The notes under the pieces are model-generated. The model was not told where the DNA came from. It ran no database searches and saw only the letters and a list, made by a program, of their open reading frames with translations. The position numbers and the translations under genes were made by a program. Shown here in pieces: positions 26,701 to 41,700 of a stretch of DNA of 64,000 bases. Each line of letters starts with the position of its first letter. Position 1 is the first letter of the stretch. The stretch comes from Siphonodentalium dalli (lineage: Eukaryota; Mollusca; Scaphopoda; Gadilida; Siphonodentaliidae): the NCBI GenBank assembly GCA_032622095.1, contig CP136061.1:16990440-17054439 (forward strand), given 5' to 3'.

Positions 26701-29700
26701 GCCATATTTCCAACTAAATCCTGAAAAGTTACCCATAATTCTGCTGTGTTTAAGGAGTCGATTAATTAGAGCATTACTGTAGTTAGTTACATGTACATGT
26801 AGGTGTGTGATTTATATTTTTGGCCTTACTAATACATGTACCGGTATATACAACATCTAATTTCATTTCTTTTATTTGTAGCTATTTATAATTACAATGG
26901 TAAGGTCCCTGGCAGCCTGAAGCTTAACATTGGAGAAGTCGTTCACATACTCGAGGAATATGATACGGGACCTTCAGGTATGTACAGTAGTAATCAAATA
27001 GCGCATTCTCAAAATAAGTGCCCCCTCGACTAGGAGTGGGAGGTACATGTACGCCCAGTGTCACGATACGATACGTATTGCGATACGCGGGTTGCGATAC
27101 AATACGTACCGTATCTAGATACGATACCGGATACCCTAGTATTTCTGGATGCAGCCCTTCATATGGAATTCATGAATTGGTTGAAAAAAACATATATTCA
27201 ATCATAGTCATTATTTAATAGTTAATTAATTTGATTAATCCTTCAATACCAGCTACTTCAGTTCATTGGAATGTTTTATTTAAGGCCAAGGTCGTATGGG
27301 ATTACACGACTTTCAAGTACAAAAACATACCACGTTTGTTGTTTAATTCATTTAAATACAGTCCAGGGGAGTAATCCAAAAATACCACGTCATGAAGTTC
27401 AGCCTTCATAATTGGCTACGGCAATCAGCATTGCCGAAGCAATTTGCTGAAGCAAACTGGGCCACGGCATACTGTTGCCATAGCGGATTGCCGAAGCCAA
27501 ACAATCTGAATTAAGAGGGCTATGAAGTTTGGAACGCTGTCTGTATTGACGCGGTTGACTATGAGTCTTGCGATGAGACACTTTTATGTCAATTGGGTAT
27601 CGGTGACTGTTAACGGGAATGATTAATTCTCTAATATGCAGTTCAAGTCCGATGAACGACAAATGATTAGCACGACGTATATTTTGAGCCTTTTGGCGAC
27701 ATCATTTCTATGAACGAACTCTTCTGTGTGCCAACGGTGACAATGGTATATCAATCTTTACACAAAAACAACAACGCCCACGCGCATGACCGACGAACAG
27801 GTGGCTGACCTATTTAATCGGCGCTTTGAAGTAGAACGACTTGATCACGCTTCTTTGCTTGCTGTTGTATTTAATTCTTATTTTCCGGCGTGAATATAGC
27901 AATTTTAAAGAACGAATAATGGATAATAGATAAACAAAATTGTGTATCGCGATACACGATTTTTTGGCTATGGAACAGGTGCGTGTATCGTAGAACTCTG
28001 ATTCCCGATACACCGGTGATCTCGCACCCCTACCCTCGACCACATTGGAACCGCCGTCCAATTGGCATGTGATTGTTTTAAACTACATTTATAATTTCAA
28101 TTTATTACATGATCCTACCCTTATTCCATTCAATAAACCCATTCTATAAATTGTGATATTAAACGTTCGTTTTATATTAAACAGGAAATAGTGCCAGGTG
28201 ACCTTTGAATTCCAGTTTGTCGTCTGTTAACATTCTGTACGCTACGTCTCAAAATACTGTGGTTTCCAATATTTTTCCAACAAACTATCATGACTGAAGA
28301 GTTTGAAAAGATTTATCATTAAATATACGCCATTAAATGCGCCAGAGTCTTTATTTATCTGGGGCTATTTCTTTACATGGGCAAACAACGATTAGTTACT
28401 TAAAACGTCATCCATGCCTTATAGAAGCCGATGTTAGTTTCGCGTTCCATTTGTTGATTTAAGTGAGAGCTTTCCGATGAATGGCAACAAACCATATTTC
28501 CGACTAAATCCTGAAAATTTACCCATAATTCTGCTGTGGTTAAGGAGTCGATTATTTAGGGCATTACTGTTGATTCTAACTGAACTTTTCATGTTTTTTT
28601 CAGCATGGTACAGAGGATGTTCTCTTCGAGACAAAAATAAAAGGGTGAGTGGAAGTAAATTATATCCTTTATACGCCCGTTTTATGCCACATATTTTGAA
28701 CAGCTCTTTGAAACATGTATCTTGCGATTATGAGCTTTTTAACTCTAACCAAGTCAGATCATTTTAGATATTGCTTCAATGTGTAGTATTGTTGTTCTTC
28801 ACATATTCATTTTCACAACAACTTCTCTGTGATAGAGATTACATTACAATTTATATATCGAGGTTATATTCCCAAAAATCAGGAAAATAATTACCTTTAA
28901 AACGTGGCACAGATATTTAGTACCATGGGAACTTGTGCACTTGCGATTATGACGTCTGTCCGACATTTTTTGGTGGAGTTATCCCCCTTTTTTTATTTAG
29001 AAACTTTTTTTGCAACATTCATAATTTTGTCCGAGCTTTTATTCCTACATTTTTCGGTCAATGTTTTTTAATCTTGGCACTGATATTTAGTACCATGGGA
29101 ACCTGTGCACCTGCGATTATGACGTCTGTCCGACATTTTTTGGTGGAGTTATTCCCCTTTTACAACTTAGAATTTTTTTTCGCAACATACATAATTTTGT
29201 CCAAGCTTTTATTCCTACATTTTTCGGTCATTTTGCGGTCAATAGGTTTAAGATTAGGGTTATGGTTGTACACCTGCAATGGGAACTGTTATTTTATTAT
29301 TTTAACTAAATGTTTACTGACATGTGAAACATCTTAGTATTTTAAAAACAGGGGGGTATCCGTAGTCCCATTGGGACAGTCACACCTCTAGTTTGTTACT
29401 GTTTTCCTGATATGGAAATAATAAAGACCGTTATATCATTTTTGTGTGATTAACCAATAGAATTGCACTGTGTTATGTAAACAGAAGCACAACTTCTGTA
29501 ACACGAGCAGGCTGTTGTTTACGTCCACCATCCTACGTCTTGACCACAATATACTATTTACACGCTGATTATGTTTGGCATATGAACAAATCTATATATA
29601 TTTTAATTTCCTTCTGTTGGTGGCGATTTGAACAAATATGAATATGTCTGCAACGAACGCCACCCGTGCCTTTAAATGTATACGTCTATCAGTTATTAGC

Positions 29701-32700
29701 TCAACTTTACTTTGTAAAGTTTGAGCTATTGCCATGGCTTTGTCGTCCGTCGTCCGTGTGTGCGTGTGTGCGTGTGTGTGTGTGTGCGTGTGTGCGTGTG
29801 TACGTAACGCGTCAACAATAGAGGCTACAGGTCGTACCTTTGATCGGATCATTATGAAATTTGTCATAGCTGTTGACATCAACATTTGTACCGGAATGAT
29901 TCATTTTGGGGTCATACGGAAAAAAAAACATGGCCGCCAGCGGCCATCTTAGATTTCAAAGTTCAATCCATTAGCACGGGCTACAGGCCGTACTGTTCGT
30001 CTGATCGTCATGAAATTTGTCATGGATGTTAATATTGACATGTAGATGGGAACGAGTAATTTTGGGGTCATTCGGCCAAAAAACATGGCCGCCAGCAGTC
30101 ATCTTCGATTTTACTCTTTGCATGACTAAATCCTTTAGCACGGGCTACAGGTCGTACCTTTAGTCAGATCGTCATAAAATTTGTCATGGATGTTAATAAT
30201 GACATGTAGATGGGAACGAGTCATTTTTGGGTTATTCGGGCAAAAAACATGGCCGCCAGCAGCCATCTTGGATTTTACTCTTTGTATGACTAAATCCTTT
30301 AGCACGGGCTACAGGTCGTACCTTTAGTCTGATAATCATGAAATTTATCATGGCTGTTGAAATTGGAATGTAGATGGGAACGAGTCATTTTGGGGTCATT
30401 CGGACAAAAAACATGGCCGCCAGTGGCCATCTTTGTTTTCAAAATTCAATCCATTAGCACGGGCCACAGGTCGCACTGTTCGTCTGATCGTCATGAAATT
30501 TGTCATGGATGTTAATATTGACATGTAGATGGGAACGAGTAATTTTGGGGTCATTCGGCCCAAAAACATGGCCGCCAGCAGCCATCTTGGATTTTACTCT
30601 TTGTATGACTAAATTCTTTAGCACGGGCTACAGGTCGTACCTTTAGTCTGATCATCATCAAATTTGTCATGGATGTTAACAATGACATGTAGATTGGAAC
30701 GAGTCATTTTGAGGTCAATCGGCCAAAAAACATGGCCGCCAGCAGCCGTCTTGGATTTTACTCTTTGCATGACTAAATCCTTTAGCACGGGCTACAGGTC
30801 CTACTTTTAGTCTGATCATCATAAAATTTGTCAAGAATGTTAATAATGACATGTAGATGGGAACGAGTCATTTTGGGGTCATTCGGCCAAAAAACATGGC
30901 CGTCAGCAGCCATCTTGGATTTTACTCTTTTTATGACTAAATCCTTTAGCACGGGCTACAGGTCGTAGGTCGTACCTTTAGTCTGATCATTATAAAATTT
31001 GTCATGGCTGTTGATATTGGAATGTAGATGGGAACGAGTCATTTTGGGGTCATTCGGACAAAAAACATGGCCGCCAGCGGCCATCTTGGATTTCAAAATT
31101 TAATCCATTAGCACGGGCCACAGGTCGTACTGATTGTCTGATCATCATGAAATTTGTCATGGATGATAATATTTACATGTAGATGGGAACGAGTAATTTT
31201 GGGGTCATTCGACCAAAAAACATGGCCACCAGCAGCCATCTTAGATTTTACTCTTTGTATGACTAAATTCTTTATCACGGGCTGCAGGTCGTACCTTTAG
31301 TCTGATCATCATAAAATTTGTCATGGATGTTAACAATGACATGTAGATGGGAACGAGTAATTTTGGGGTCAATCGGCCAAAAAACATGGTCGCCAGCAGC
31401 CATCTTGGATTTTACTCTTTGTATGACTAAATCCTTTAGCACGGGCTACAGGTTGTATCTTTAGTCTGATCATCATAAAAATTTTCATGAATGTTAATAA
31501 TGACATGTAGATGGGAACGAGTCATTTTGGGGCCATTCGGCCAAAAAAGATGGCCGCCAGCAGCCATCTTGGATTTTACTCTTTGTATGACTAAATCCTT
31601 TAGCACGGGCTACAGGTCGTACCTTTAGTCAGATCGTCATAAAATTTGTCATGGATGTTAACAATGACATGTAGATGGGAACGAGTCATTTTTGGGTTAT
31701 TCGGGCAAAAAACATGGCCGCCAGCAGTCATCTTGGATTTTACTCTTTGTATGACTAAATCCTTTAGCACGGGCTACAGGTCGTACCTTTAGTCTGATAA
31801 TCATGAAATTTATCATGGTTGTTGAAATTGGAATGTAGATGGGAACGAGTCATTTTGGGGTCATTCGGACAAAAAACATGGCCGCCAGTGGCCATCTTTG
31901 TTTTCAAAATTCAATCCATTAGCACGGGCCACAGGTCGCACTGTTCGTCTGATCGTCATGAAATTTGTCATGGATGTTAATATTGACATGTAGATGGGAA
32001 CGAGTCATTTTGGGGTCATTCGGCCCAAAAACATGGCCGCCAGCAGCCATCTTGGATTTTACTCTTTGTATGACTAAATTCTTTAGCACGGGCTACAGGT
32101 CGTACCTTTAGTCTGATCATCATCAAATTTGTCATGGATGTTAACAATGACATGTAGATTGGAACGAGTCATTTTGGGGTCAATCGGCCAAAAAACATGG
32201 CCGCCAGCAGCCGTCTTGGATTTTACTCTTTGCATGACTAAATCCTTTAGCACGGGCTACAGGTCCTACTTTTAGTCTGATCATCATAAAATTTGTCAAG
32301 AATGTTAATAATGACATGTAGATGGGAACGAGTCATTTTGGGGTCATTCGGCCAAAAAACATGGCCGCCAGCAGCCGTCTTGGATTTTACTCTTTGCATG
32401 ACTAAATCCTTTAGCACGGGCTACAGGTCCTACTTTTAGTCTGATCATCATAAAATTTGTCAAGAATGTTAATAATGACATGTAGATGGGAACGAGTCAT
32501 TTTGGGGTCATTCGGCCAAAAAAGATGGCCGCCAGCAGCCATCTTGGATTTTACTCTTTATATGACTAAATACTTTAGCACGGGCTACAGGTCGTACCTT
32601 TAGTCAGATCGTCATAAAATTTGTCATGGATGTTAACAATGACATGTAGATGGGAACGAGTCATTTTTGGGTTATTCGGGCAAAAAACATGGCCGCCAGC

Positions 32701-35700
32701 AGCCATCTTGGATTTTACTCTTTGTATGACTAAATCCTTTAGCACCGGCTACAGGTCGTACCTTTAGTCTGATAATCATGAAATTTATCATGGTTGTTGA
32801 AATTGGAATGTAGATGGGAACGAGTCATTTTGGGGTCATTCGGACAAAAAACATGGCCGCCAGTGGCCATCTTTGTTTTCAAAATTCAATCCATTAGCAC
32901 GGGCCACAGGTCGCACTGTTCGTCTGATCGTCATGAAATTTGTCATGGATGTTAATATTGACATGTAGATGGGAACGAGTAATTTTGGGGTCATTCGGCC
33001 CAAAAACATGGCCGCCAGCAGCCATCTTGGATTTTACTCTTTGTATGACTACATTCTTTAGCACGGGCTACAGGTGGTACCTTTAGTCTGATCATCATCA
33101 AATTTGTCATGTATGTTAACAATGACATGTAGATTGGAACGAGTCATTTTGGGGTCTATCGGCCAAAAAACATGGCCGCCAGCAGCCGTCTTGGATTTTA
33201 CTCTTTGCATGACTAAATCCTTTAGCACGGGCTACAGGTCCTACTTTTAGTCTGATCATCATAAAATTTGTCAAGAATGTTAATAATGACATGTAGATGG
33301 GAACGAGTCATTTTGGGGTCATTCGGCCAAAAAACATGGCCGTCAGCAGCCATCTTGGATTTTACTCTTTGTATGACTAAATCCTTTAGCACGGGCTACA
33401 GGTCGTACCTTTAGTCTGATCATTATAAAATTTGTCATGGCTGTTGATATTGGAATGTAGATGGGAACGAGTCATTTTGGGGTCATTCGGCCAAAAAACA
33501 TGGCCACCAGCAGCCATCTTAGATTTTACTCTTTGTATGACTAAATTCTTTATCACGGGCTGCAGGTCGTACCTTTAGTCTGATCATCATAAAATTTGTC
33601 ATGGATGTTAACAATGACATGTAGATGGGAACGAGTAATCTTGGGGTCAATCGGCCAAAAAACATGGTCGCCAGCAGCCATCTTGGATTTTACTCTTTGT
33701 ATGACTAAATCCTTTAGCACGGACTACAGGTTGTATCTTTAGTCTGATCATCATAAAATTTTTCGTGAATGTTAATAATGACATGTAGATGGGAACAAGT
33801 CATTTTGGGGTCATTCGGCCAAAAAAGATGGCCGCCAGCAGCCATCTTGGATTTTACTCTTTGTATGACTAAATCCTTTAGCACGGGCTACAGGTCGTAC
33901 CTTTAGTCTGATCATCATAAAATTTTTCATGGCTGTTGAAATTGGAATGTAAATGGGAACAAGTCATTTTGGGGTCATTCAGACAAAAAACATGGCCGCC
34001 AGTGGCCATCTTGGATTTCAAAATTTAATCCATTAGCACGGGCCACAGGTCGTACGATTCGTCTGATCATCATGAAATTTGTCCTGGATGTTAATGTTGA
34101 TATGTAGATGGAAACGAGTAATTTTGGGGTCATTTGGCGGAAAAAACGTGGCCGCCAGCAGCCATCTTGGATTTTACTCTTTGTATGACTAAATTCTTTA
34201 GCATGGGCTACAGGTCGTACCTTTAGTCTGATCATCATCAAATTTGTCATGGATGTTAACAATGACATGTAGATTGGAACGAGTCATTTTGGGGTCAATC
34301 GGCCAAAAAACATGGCCGCCAGCAGCCATCTTGGATTTTACTCTTTGTATGACTAAATTCTATAGCATGGGCTACAGGTCGTACCTTTAGTCTGATCGTC
34401 ATAAAATTTGTCATTGATGTTAACGATGACATGTAGATGGGAACAACTCATTTTGGGGTCATTCGGCCGAAAACATGGCCGCCAGCAGCCATCTTGGATT
34501 TTACTTTTCTCTTCATGTCTATAAACTAGTATTAGACATTCAACTTTCCACATTCCTAATCGCTCCATTGACTGTAATATATTAAATTATTCCCTTTCCA
34601 AGTTGAGCTACAGTGTCATTGACACTTTCATATTCATACATCTATTCTAATCTCATACAACCTATAATTTATAGGTCTATCAGTTATATTCATACATCTA
34701 ATATCATACATGTACCCGGTACATGCAGTCTCCACACTAAATATTGAATTGTAGTTTTTTATTGGGACTGTAGTTTTTCTTAGCATTTTAATGACATAGA
34801 TTAAATAGTTTGAACCTCTGTATTTAAATTTGGTTAATTAGGAATATCATATATGTTTTTCCTCTTGGTTCTACTTATGTCTAGCAGATAAAAGGGGAGG
34901 GGGTGGTGTTTCCTTATTCCAACTTGGACAGTCTTATCTGTAGTTGATTATAATTTATTAATTCTATGTATTACTGGGAATATTTCCCGCCACATACATT
35001 CACATTTAATTCTATGTATTACATGGAATATTTCCTGCCACATTAATTCACATTTAATTCTATGTATTACACGGAATATTTTCAGTCACATACCGGTACA
35101 CTCACCAGCCCTCATAATTATCTATGGCAATCAGCAATGCCAAAGCCATTTAACCCTTTCAGTGCCAGGGGCCGATCTCATCGGCCCTAATTTACGGTCT
35201 GTAAAATCTGCCCTAAAAAATATAAAAAAATAATTGTTTTGTTTTGTTTTTTTAATTTTTTTTGGGTTGAATTTTTGTTGGGTATGCTTAAGCATGCTAT
35301 AGCGAATTTAAAAACAAACTGGATAAAACCTTAGGGGCATGTTATAACTCAAAACTATCACCAAGTATTCATAGTAATAATTTTGATGCCCATGAAAAAC
35401 GTAAGATTCCCTGGCACTAAACCTACAAAATAAGTCTGTTAAAGTATATAAGAAAAAATTATTAAAATTGTAAAAAATTGTAAAATATAATAACAAATGA
35501 TGGAAAATTGTTAGGCCAATGCATTAAATTTTAAATTGGCCTAAATTGGCAACCTATGGTCGCATATATAAGAGAATGCATTGGCACAGGGTATATGGGT
35601 TGATACAAAAATTGGACTTGACACTGAAAGGGTTAATGAAGCAAACCGATTGCCCTAAGCCAAACTATCTGATTTTAAGAGAGCTGCATTCACATTTAAT

Positions 35701-38700
35701 TCTATGTATTACAGGGAATATTTCCAGCCACATACATTCATATCAAGGACTGGAATATCGACAATGAGGGGTAAGTACAGTAACTAATTGGTCATTATGG
35801 TAAATTTTTTACCCAGTTTCGCTTAAATTTCCTTTGTTTTACCCAGGTTCACTGAAATTATAATTTTTGTACCCAGGTTCGCTGAAATTGGCATTTTTGT
35901 ACCCAGGTTCATTGAAATTGGCATGTTTGTACCCAGGTTCGCTGTAGTTGGTATTTTTGTACCCAGGTTTGCTGAAGTTGCCTATTTTTGTATCCAGGTT
36001 GGGCAAATCTTGTTTAGTTATGATTTGAAAGCTGTCCTTTTGTTAATGAATTTTAGAATTCTGAACCACTCAATCAACATCAACATGTATTTCCATGCCT
36101 TTATTAGCTCAACTTTACTTTGTAAAGTTTGAGCTATTGCCATGGCTTGGTATCCGTCGTCCGTGTGTGCGTGTGTGCGTGTGTGTGTGCGTGATGCGTC
36201 AACAATTTCCTTTAGCACGGGCTACAGTTCGTACCTCTGGTCCGATTATTATGAAATTTGTCATGGATGTTGACATTGACATGTAGATGGGAACGAGTCA
36301 TTTTGGGGTAATTCGGAAAAAAAAACATGGCCGCCAGTGGCCATCTTGGATTTCAAAATTCAATCCATTAGCACGGGCTACAGGCCGTACCGTTTGTCTT
36401 ATTGTCATGAAATTTGTTATGGATGTTAATATTGACATGTAGATGGGAACGAGTAATTTTGGGGTCATTTGGCAAAAAAACATGGCCGCCGGCAGCCATC
36501 TTAAATTTTACTCTTTGCATGACTAAATCCTTTGACACGGGCTACAGGTCGTACCTTTGGTCAGATCATCATAAAATTTGTCATGGATGTTAACAATGAC
36601 ATGTAGATGGGAACGAGTCTTTTTTGGGTCATTCGGGCAAAAAACATGGCCGCCAGCAGCCATCTTGGAGTTTACTCTTTGTATGACTAAATCCTTTAGC
36701 ACGGGCTACAGGTCGTACCTTTAGTCTGATCATCATGAAATTTGTAATGGCTGTTGAAATTAGAATGTAGATGGGAACGAGTCATTTTGGGGTCATTCGG
36801 ACAAAAAACATGGCCACCAGCAGCCATCTTTGATTTCAAAATTTAATCCATTAGCACAGGCCACAGGTCGTACTGTTCGTCTGATCATCATGAAATTTGT
36901 CATGGATGTTAATATTGACATGTAGATGGGAACGAGTAATTTTGGGGTCATTCGGCCAAAAAACATGGCCGCCAGCAGCCATCTTGGATTTTACTCTTTG
37001 TATGACTAAATTCTTTAGCACAGGCTACAGGTCGTACCTTTAGTCTGATCATCATAAAATTTGTCATGGATATTAACAATGACATGTAGATGGGAACAAG
37101 TCATTTTGGGGTCATTCGGCCGAAAAACATGGCCACCAGCAGCCATCTTGGATTTTACTCTTTTGTATGACTAAATCATTTAGCACGGGCTACAGGTCGT
37201 ACTTTAAGTCTGATCATCATAAAATTTGTCATGAATGTTAATATAAATGACATGTAGATGGGTACGAGTCATTTTGGGGTCATTCGGCCAAAAAACATGG
37301 CCACCAGAAGCCATCTTGGATTTTACTCTTTGTATGACTAAATCCTTTAGCACGGACTACAGGTCGTACCTTGAGTCTGATCATCATGAAATTTTTTATG
37401 GCTGTTGAAATTGTAATGTAGATGGGAACGAGTTATTTTGGGGTCATTCGGATGAAAAACATGGCCGCCAGTGGCCATCTTTGATTTCAAAATTCAATCC
37501 ATTAGCACAGGCTGCAGGTCGTACCTTTAGTCTGATCATCATGAAATTTGTCATGGATGTTAACAATGACATGTAGATGGGAACAAGTCATTTTGAGGTC
37601 ATTCGGCCAAAAAACATGGCCGCCAGCAGCCATCTTGGATTTTACTCTTTGTATGACTAGATCCTTTAGCACAGGCTACAGGTCGTACCTTTAGTCTGAT
37701 CATCATAAAATTTGTCATGGATGTTAACAATGACATGTAGATGGAAACAAGTCATTTTGAGGTCATTCGGCCAAAAAACATGGCCGCCAGCAGCCATCTT
37801 GGATTTTACTCTTTGTATGACTAAATCATTTAGCAGGGGCTACAGGTCGTAATTTTAGTCTGATCATCATAAAATTTGTCATGAATGTTAATAATGACAT
37901 GTAGATGGGAACGAGTCATTTTGGGGTAATTCGGCCAAAAAACATGGCCACCAGCAGCCATCTTGGATTTGACTCTTTGTATGACTAAATCCTTTAGCAC
38001 GGACTACAGGTCGTACCTTGAGTCTGATCGTCATGAAATTTTTCGTGGCTATTGAAATTGGAATGTAGATGGGAACGAGTCATTTTGGGGTCATTTGGAT
38101 GAAAAACATGGCCGCCAGTGGCCATCTTTGATTTCAAAATTCAATCCATTAGCACAGGCTACAGGTCATACTGTTCGTCTGATCATCATAAAATTGATCT
38201 TGGATGTTAATATTGACATGTAGATGGGAACGATTAATTTTGGGGTCATTCGGCCAAAAAACATGACCGCAGCAGCCATCTTGGATTTTACTCTTTGTAT
38301 GACTAAATCCTTTAGCACGGGCTACAGGTCGTACCTTTAGTCTGATCATCATAAAATTTGTCATGGATTTTAGCAATGACATGTAGATTTCAAAATTCAA
38401 TCCATTAGCACAGGCTACAGGTCGTACCTTTAGTCTGATCATCATAAAATTTGTCATGGATGTTAGCAATGACATGTGGATGGGATATAATCATTTTGGG
38501 GTCATTCGGCCGAAGACATGGCCGTCAGCAGCCATCTTGGATTTTACTTTTCTCTTCATGTCTATAAACTAGTATTAGACATTCAACTTTCTACTTTCCT
38601 AATCGCTCCATTGACTGTAATACATTAAATTATTCCCTTTCCAAGTTGAGCTACAGTGTCATTGACACTTTCATGTTGTATTTTGGTGAGTCTGAAGAAT

Positions 38701-41700
38701 CTGATTTGTGTCAAATTTCTTGGCTAAATGCTCCTAGGGATATGACAAGGTGATGGTGGCCACCAGGGTTATCTTTAACCAGGGTTATCTTTAACCAGGG
38801 TTATCTTTAACCAGGGTTATATTTACCAGGGTTATCTTTAACCAGGGTTATCTTTAACCAGGGTTATCTTTAACCAGGGTTATATTTACCAGGGTTATCT
38901 TTAACCAGGGTTATCTTTAACCAGGGTTATCTTTACATATTCTATAAACAATACTTGTCAAACCAAGGTTAAAACATAAGTTTCAGCGAACCTGGGCCAG
39001 GGTCCATGAAACCAACTGTGAATATTTAATGATTTAATAGTAAAAGACCCCAAATACTAGATTCATCATTACGTGCGCTCGCGCAACAGTATGGCGATCA
39101 GACAGATTCGTAGCTTGGTAGCTTGGTAGCTTGGTGTCACACTCCATGACGTCACCAAAAACGACGTAAAACCTCGTGGCGTTCTGACATTTTTACTGTG
39201 CCGCGTTTTTGCTATGTTTATTTTATGTGTTGTTTTCGTTTATTTGTTTGTCTCCGATATCGCCATTTGTCAGGATTCCCTGTTTCTATATTTAAAACTG
39301 GCATGCTCGTAGTTGGCCTCGATTTCGATTTTTTCTCCCAGGTCAAAATTCGTCAGAGTTATGACAAAAATAGATCGACCTACATTTTCTCCATCAGAAA
39401 TCTACATCAAAAAGTCTATAGACTCCTTCGGGACCTACATAGACTCCTTCATTTGGGTATTTTCACTTATAATTGGGAAGTTTTATCATTTTTGGTTCGT
39501 GCGAAGACCTCTTTTTATCGTGCGGGAAACGAGAGACATTCAAAACGCGATTTTGTAATTCGACGCAATAGGCTGAATAGCCTTAACCTTCAGCAGAGTT
39601 CCGGGTCAAATACGACGAATGACGTAACACAAAACAAAACGCATTTGTTAACACAAACACCGTTTTAAGAGTGTATTATTACAAACAATGATCGTTATTG
39701 ATTAATTATTGATTAATTATTGATATGTATTGTTGCATATTGACTGCTATCAATATTTACAAAAATAGTACTAATTATTTCTTATAATTGCTCCTTTGGT
39801 CAACTTTGACTATCGGAAAATGAAAATGAAAATATGCCGCTGAAAAAAATGTAATCGATATTAAAGTCTCATCATTTCGGCAACATGGAATTGGTTTTAA
39901 TTACTTAAATGATTAATATAGTAATTTTCCTTTTATCTGTGATGAAATGAGAAATGGTAATTGTCTTTTTTTGCTAACATTAAATTAAATTAAATAAATT
40001 AAGTAAAATACAGTGAAATTATTTTTTAAATTATTGTTTATTACATTTTTGCGCACGTTGGCATCTCTCTGAGTGCATTCTAGTTACTACTGTAATGCTC
40101 TAAATAATTGACTCCTTAACCACAGCAGAATTATGGGTAACTTTTCAGGATTTAGTCGGATTGTTGCCTTTCATCGGAAAGCCCTCACTGAGAGCTTTCC
40201 GATTAATGGCATCAAGCCATATTTGCGACTAAATCCTGAAAAATTATCCTTAATTCTGCTGTGGTTAAGGAGTCGATTATTTAGAGCATTACTGTACATT
40301 ACTTGTAAATCGTGATTGGCAAAGAAATTCACGACGTGACCAGAATAAAATGTTCGATCTGTTCCAGAATACGATTATCTTGTGGGATTTAATTGTTGAT
40401 GTGTCTATTCTTGAAGAGAATTATTTTTCAGGGAATCAAGTAGCACCAGTGGTTAGTGTTAGCCCACATTGCAAATCAAATTATCTTCGTTTTATCACCC
40501 CATTGGTGGGAAATGTTCTGATAATAAGTTTAACCCTTTCTATACTAAAGCATCATTGATGAGTAGTTATCCCATAGGTAATGTTCAGATAATAAGTTTA
40601 ACCCTTTCTATACTAAAGCATCATTGATGAGTAGGTATTCCATAGGAAATGTTGAGATAATAAGTTTAACCCTTTCTATACTAAAGCACCATTGATGAGT
40701 AGTTATCCCATATGAAATGTTCAGATAATAAGTTTAACCATTTCTATACTAAAGCATCATTGATGAGTCGTTATCTCATATGAAATGTTCAGATAATAAG
40801 TTTAACCATTTCTATACTAAAGCATCATTGACGAGTAGTTATCCCATAGGAAATGTTTAGATAATACCGTACTGACCCGGCTCAAGGCCGATGCCCGTGT
40901 TTAAGCCTACCCATATCTTTTGGCCAAATTCCATGCACAGGGGTATATTCGAGTTTAGGCCCACCCCAAATTTTTTTCAATTTCAGCGGTGGTAAGTAAG
41001 TATTTGCTATCAGCTTGTAGACAGCAAAACAGATTGACGTAATGACGAACTCGAGAAATATAATATTTATATTAAAAACGGAAAATTATACTTCGTAGCC
41101 AAATCGTAGGCAAGTGAGAATATTTAATAAAATAAAATAAAGTGAATCTTAATATCTCATTTGTTTATTCAATTATACTTCCCGGGGAAACCAATCGTTA
41201 ACAGACATCAAATACAAAAGAACCCAATCGCTAACAGCGTATAGATGAGAATGCGGCAAACATGAATCGCTTCAAATAGCCATGCACGTGCACAGCGCAC
41301 CTGTCAACAACGGTACTGTAAAAACATATTTTTCGTGTTCAGTGACAACGTTGGTATGTTCCTACAGGTGGCCAAACACAAAGAAGTGGCTTCCTGGTTA
41401 TGTAAACACACAGTGGGTATAATAATGGGCAGAAGGGGAACTTGTCATTCAACAACCACGGAAGACTACGTCAACGTTATACACTCGAAACCAAAATAAA
41501 GGTTTATATCGACATTTCTATACTAAAGCATCATTGATCAATAGTTATCCCATAGGAAATGTTCACATAATAAGTTTAACCCTTTCTATACTAAAGCATC
41601 ATTGTTGAGTAGTTATCCCATAGGAAATGTTTAGATAATAAGTTTAACCCTTTCTATACTAAAGCATCATTGATGAGTAGTTACCCATAGGAAATGTTCA

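Noticed and set aside
29695-34630. CRISPR-like regular array
   Set aside because: The whole about 162-bp unit is conserved, with no unique spacers of constant length between short repeats; this is a tandem core repeat in a eukaryotic transposon.
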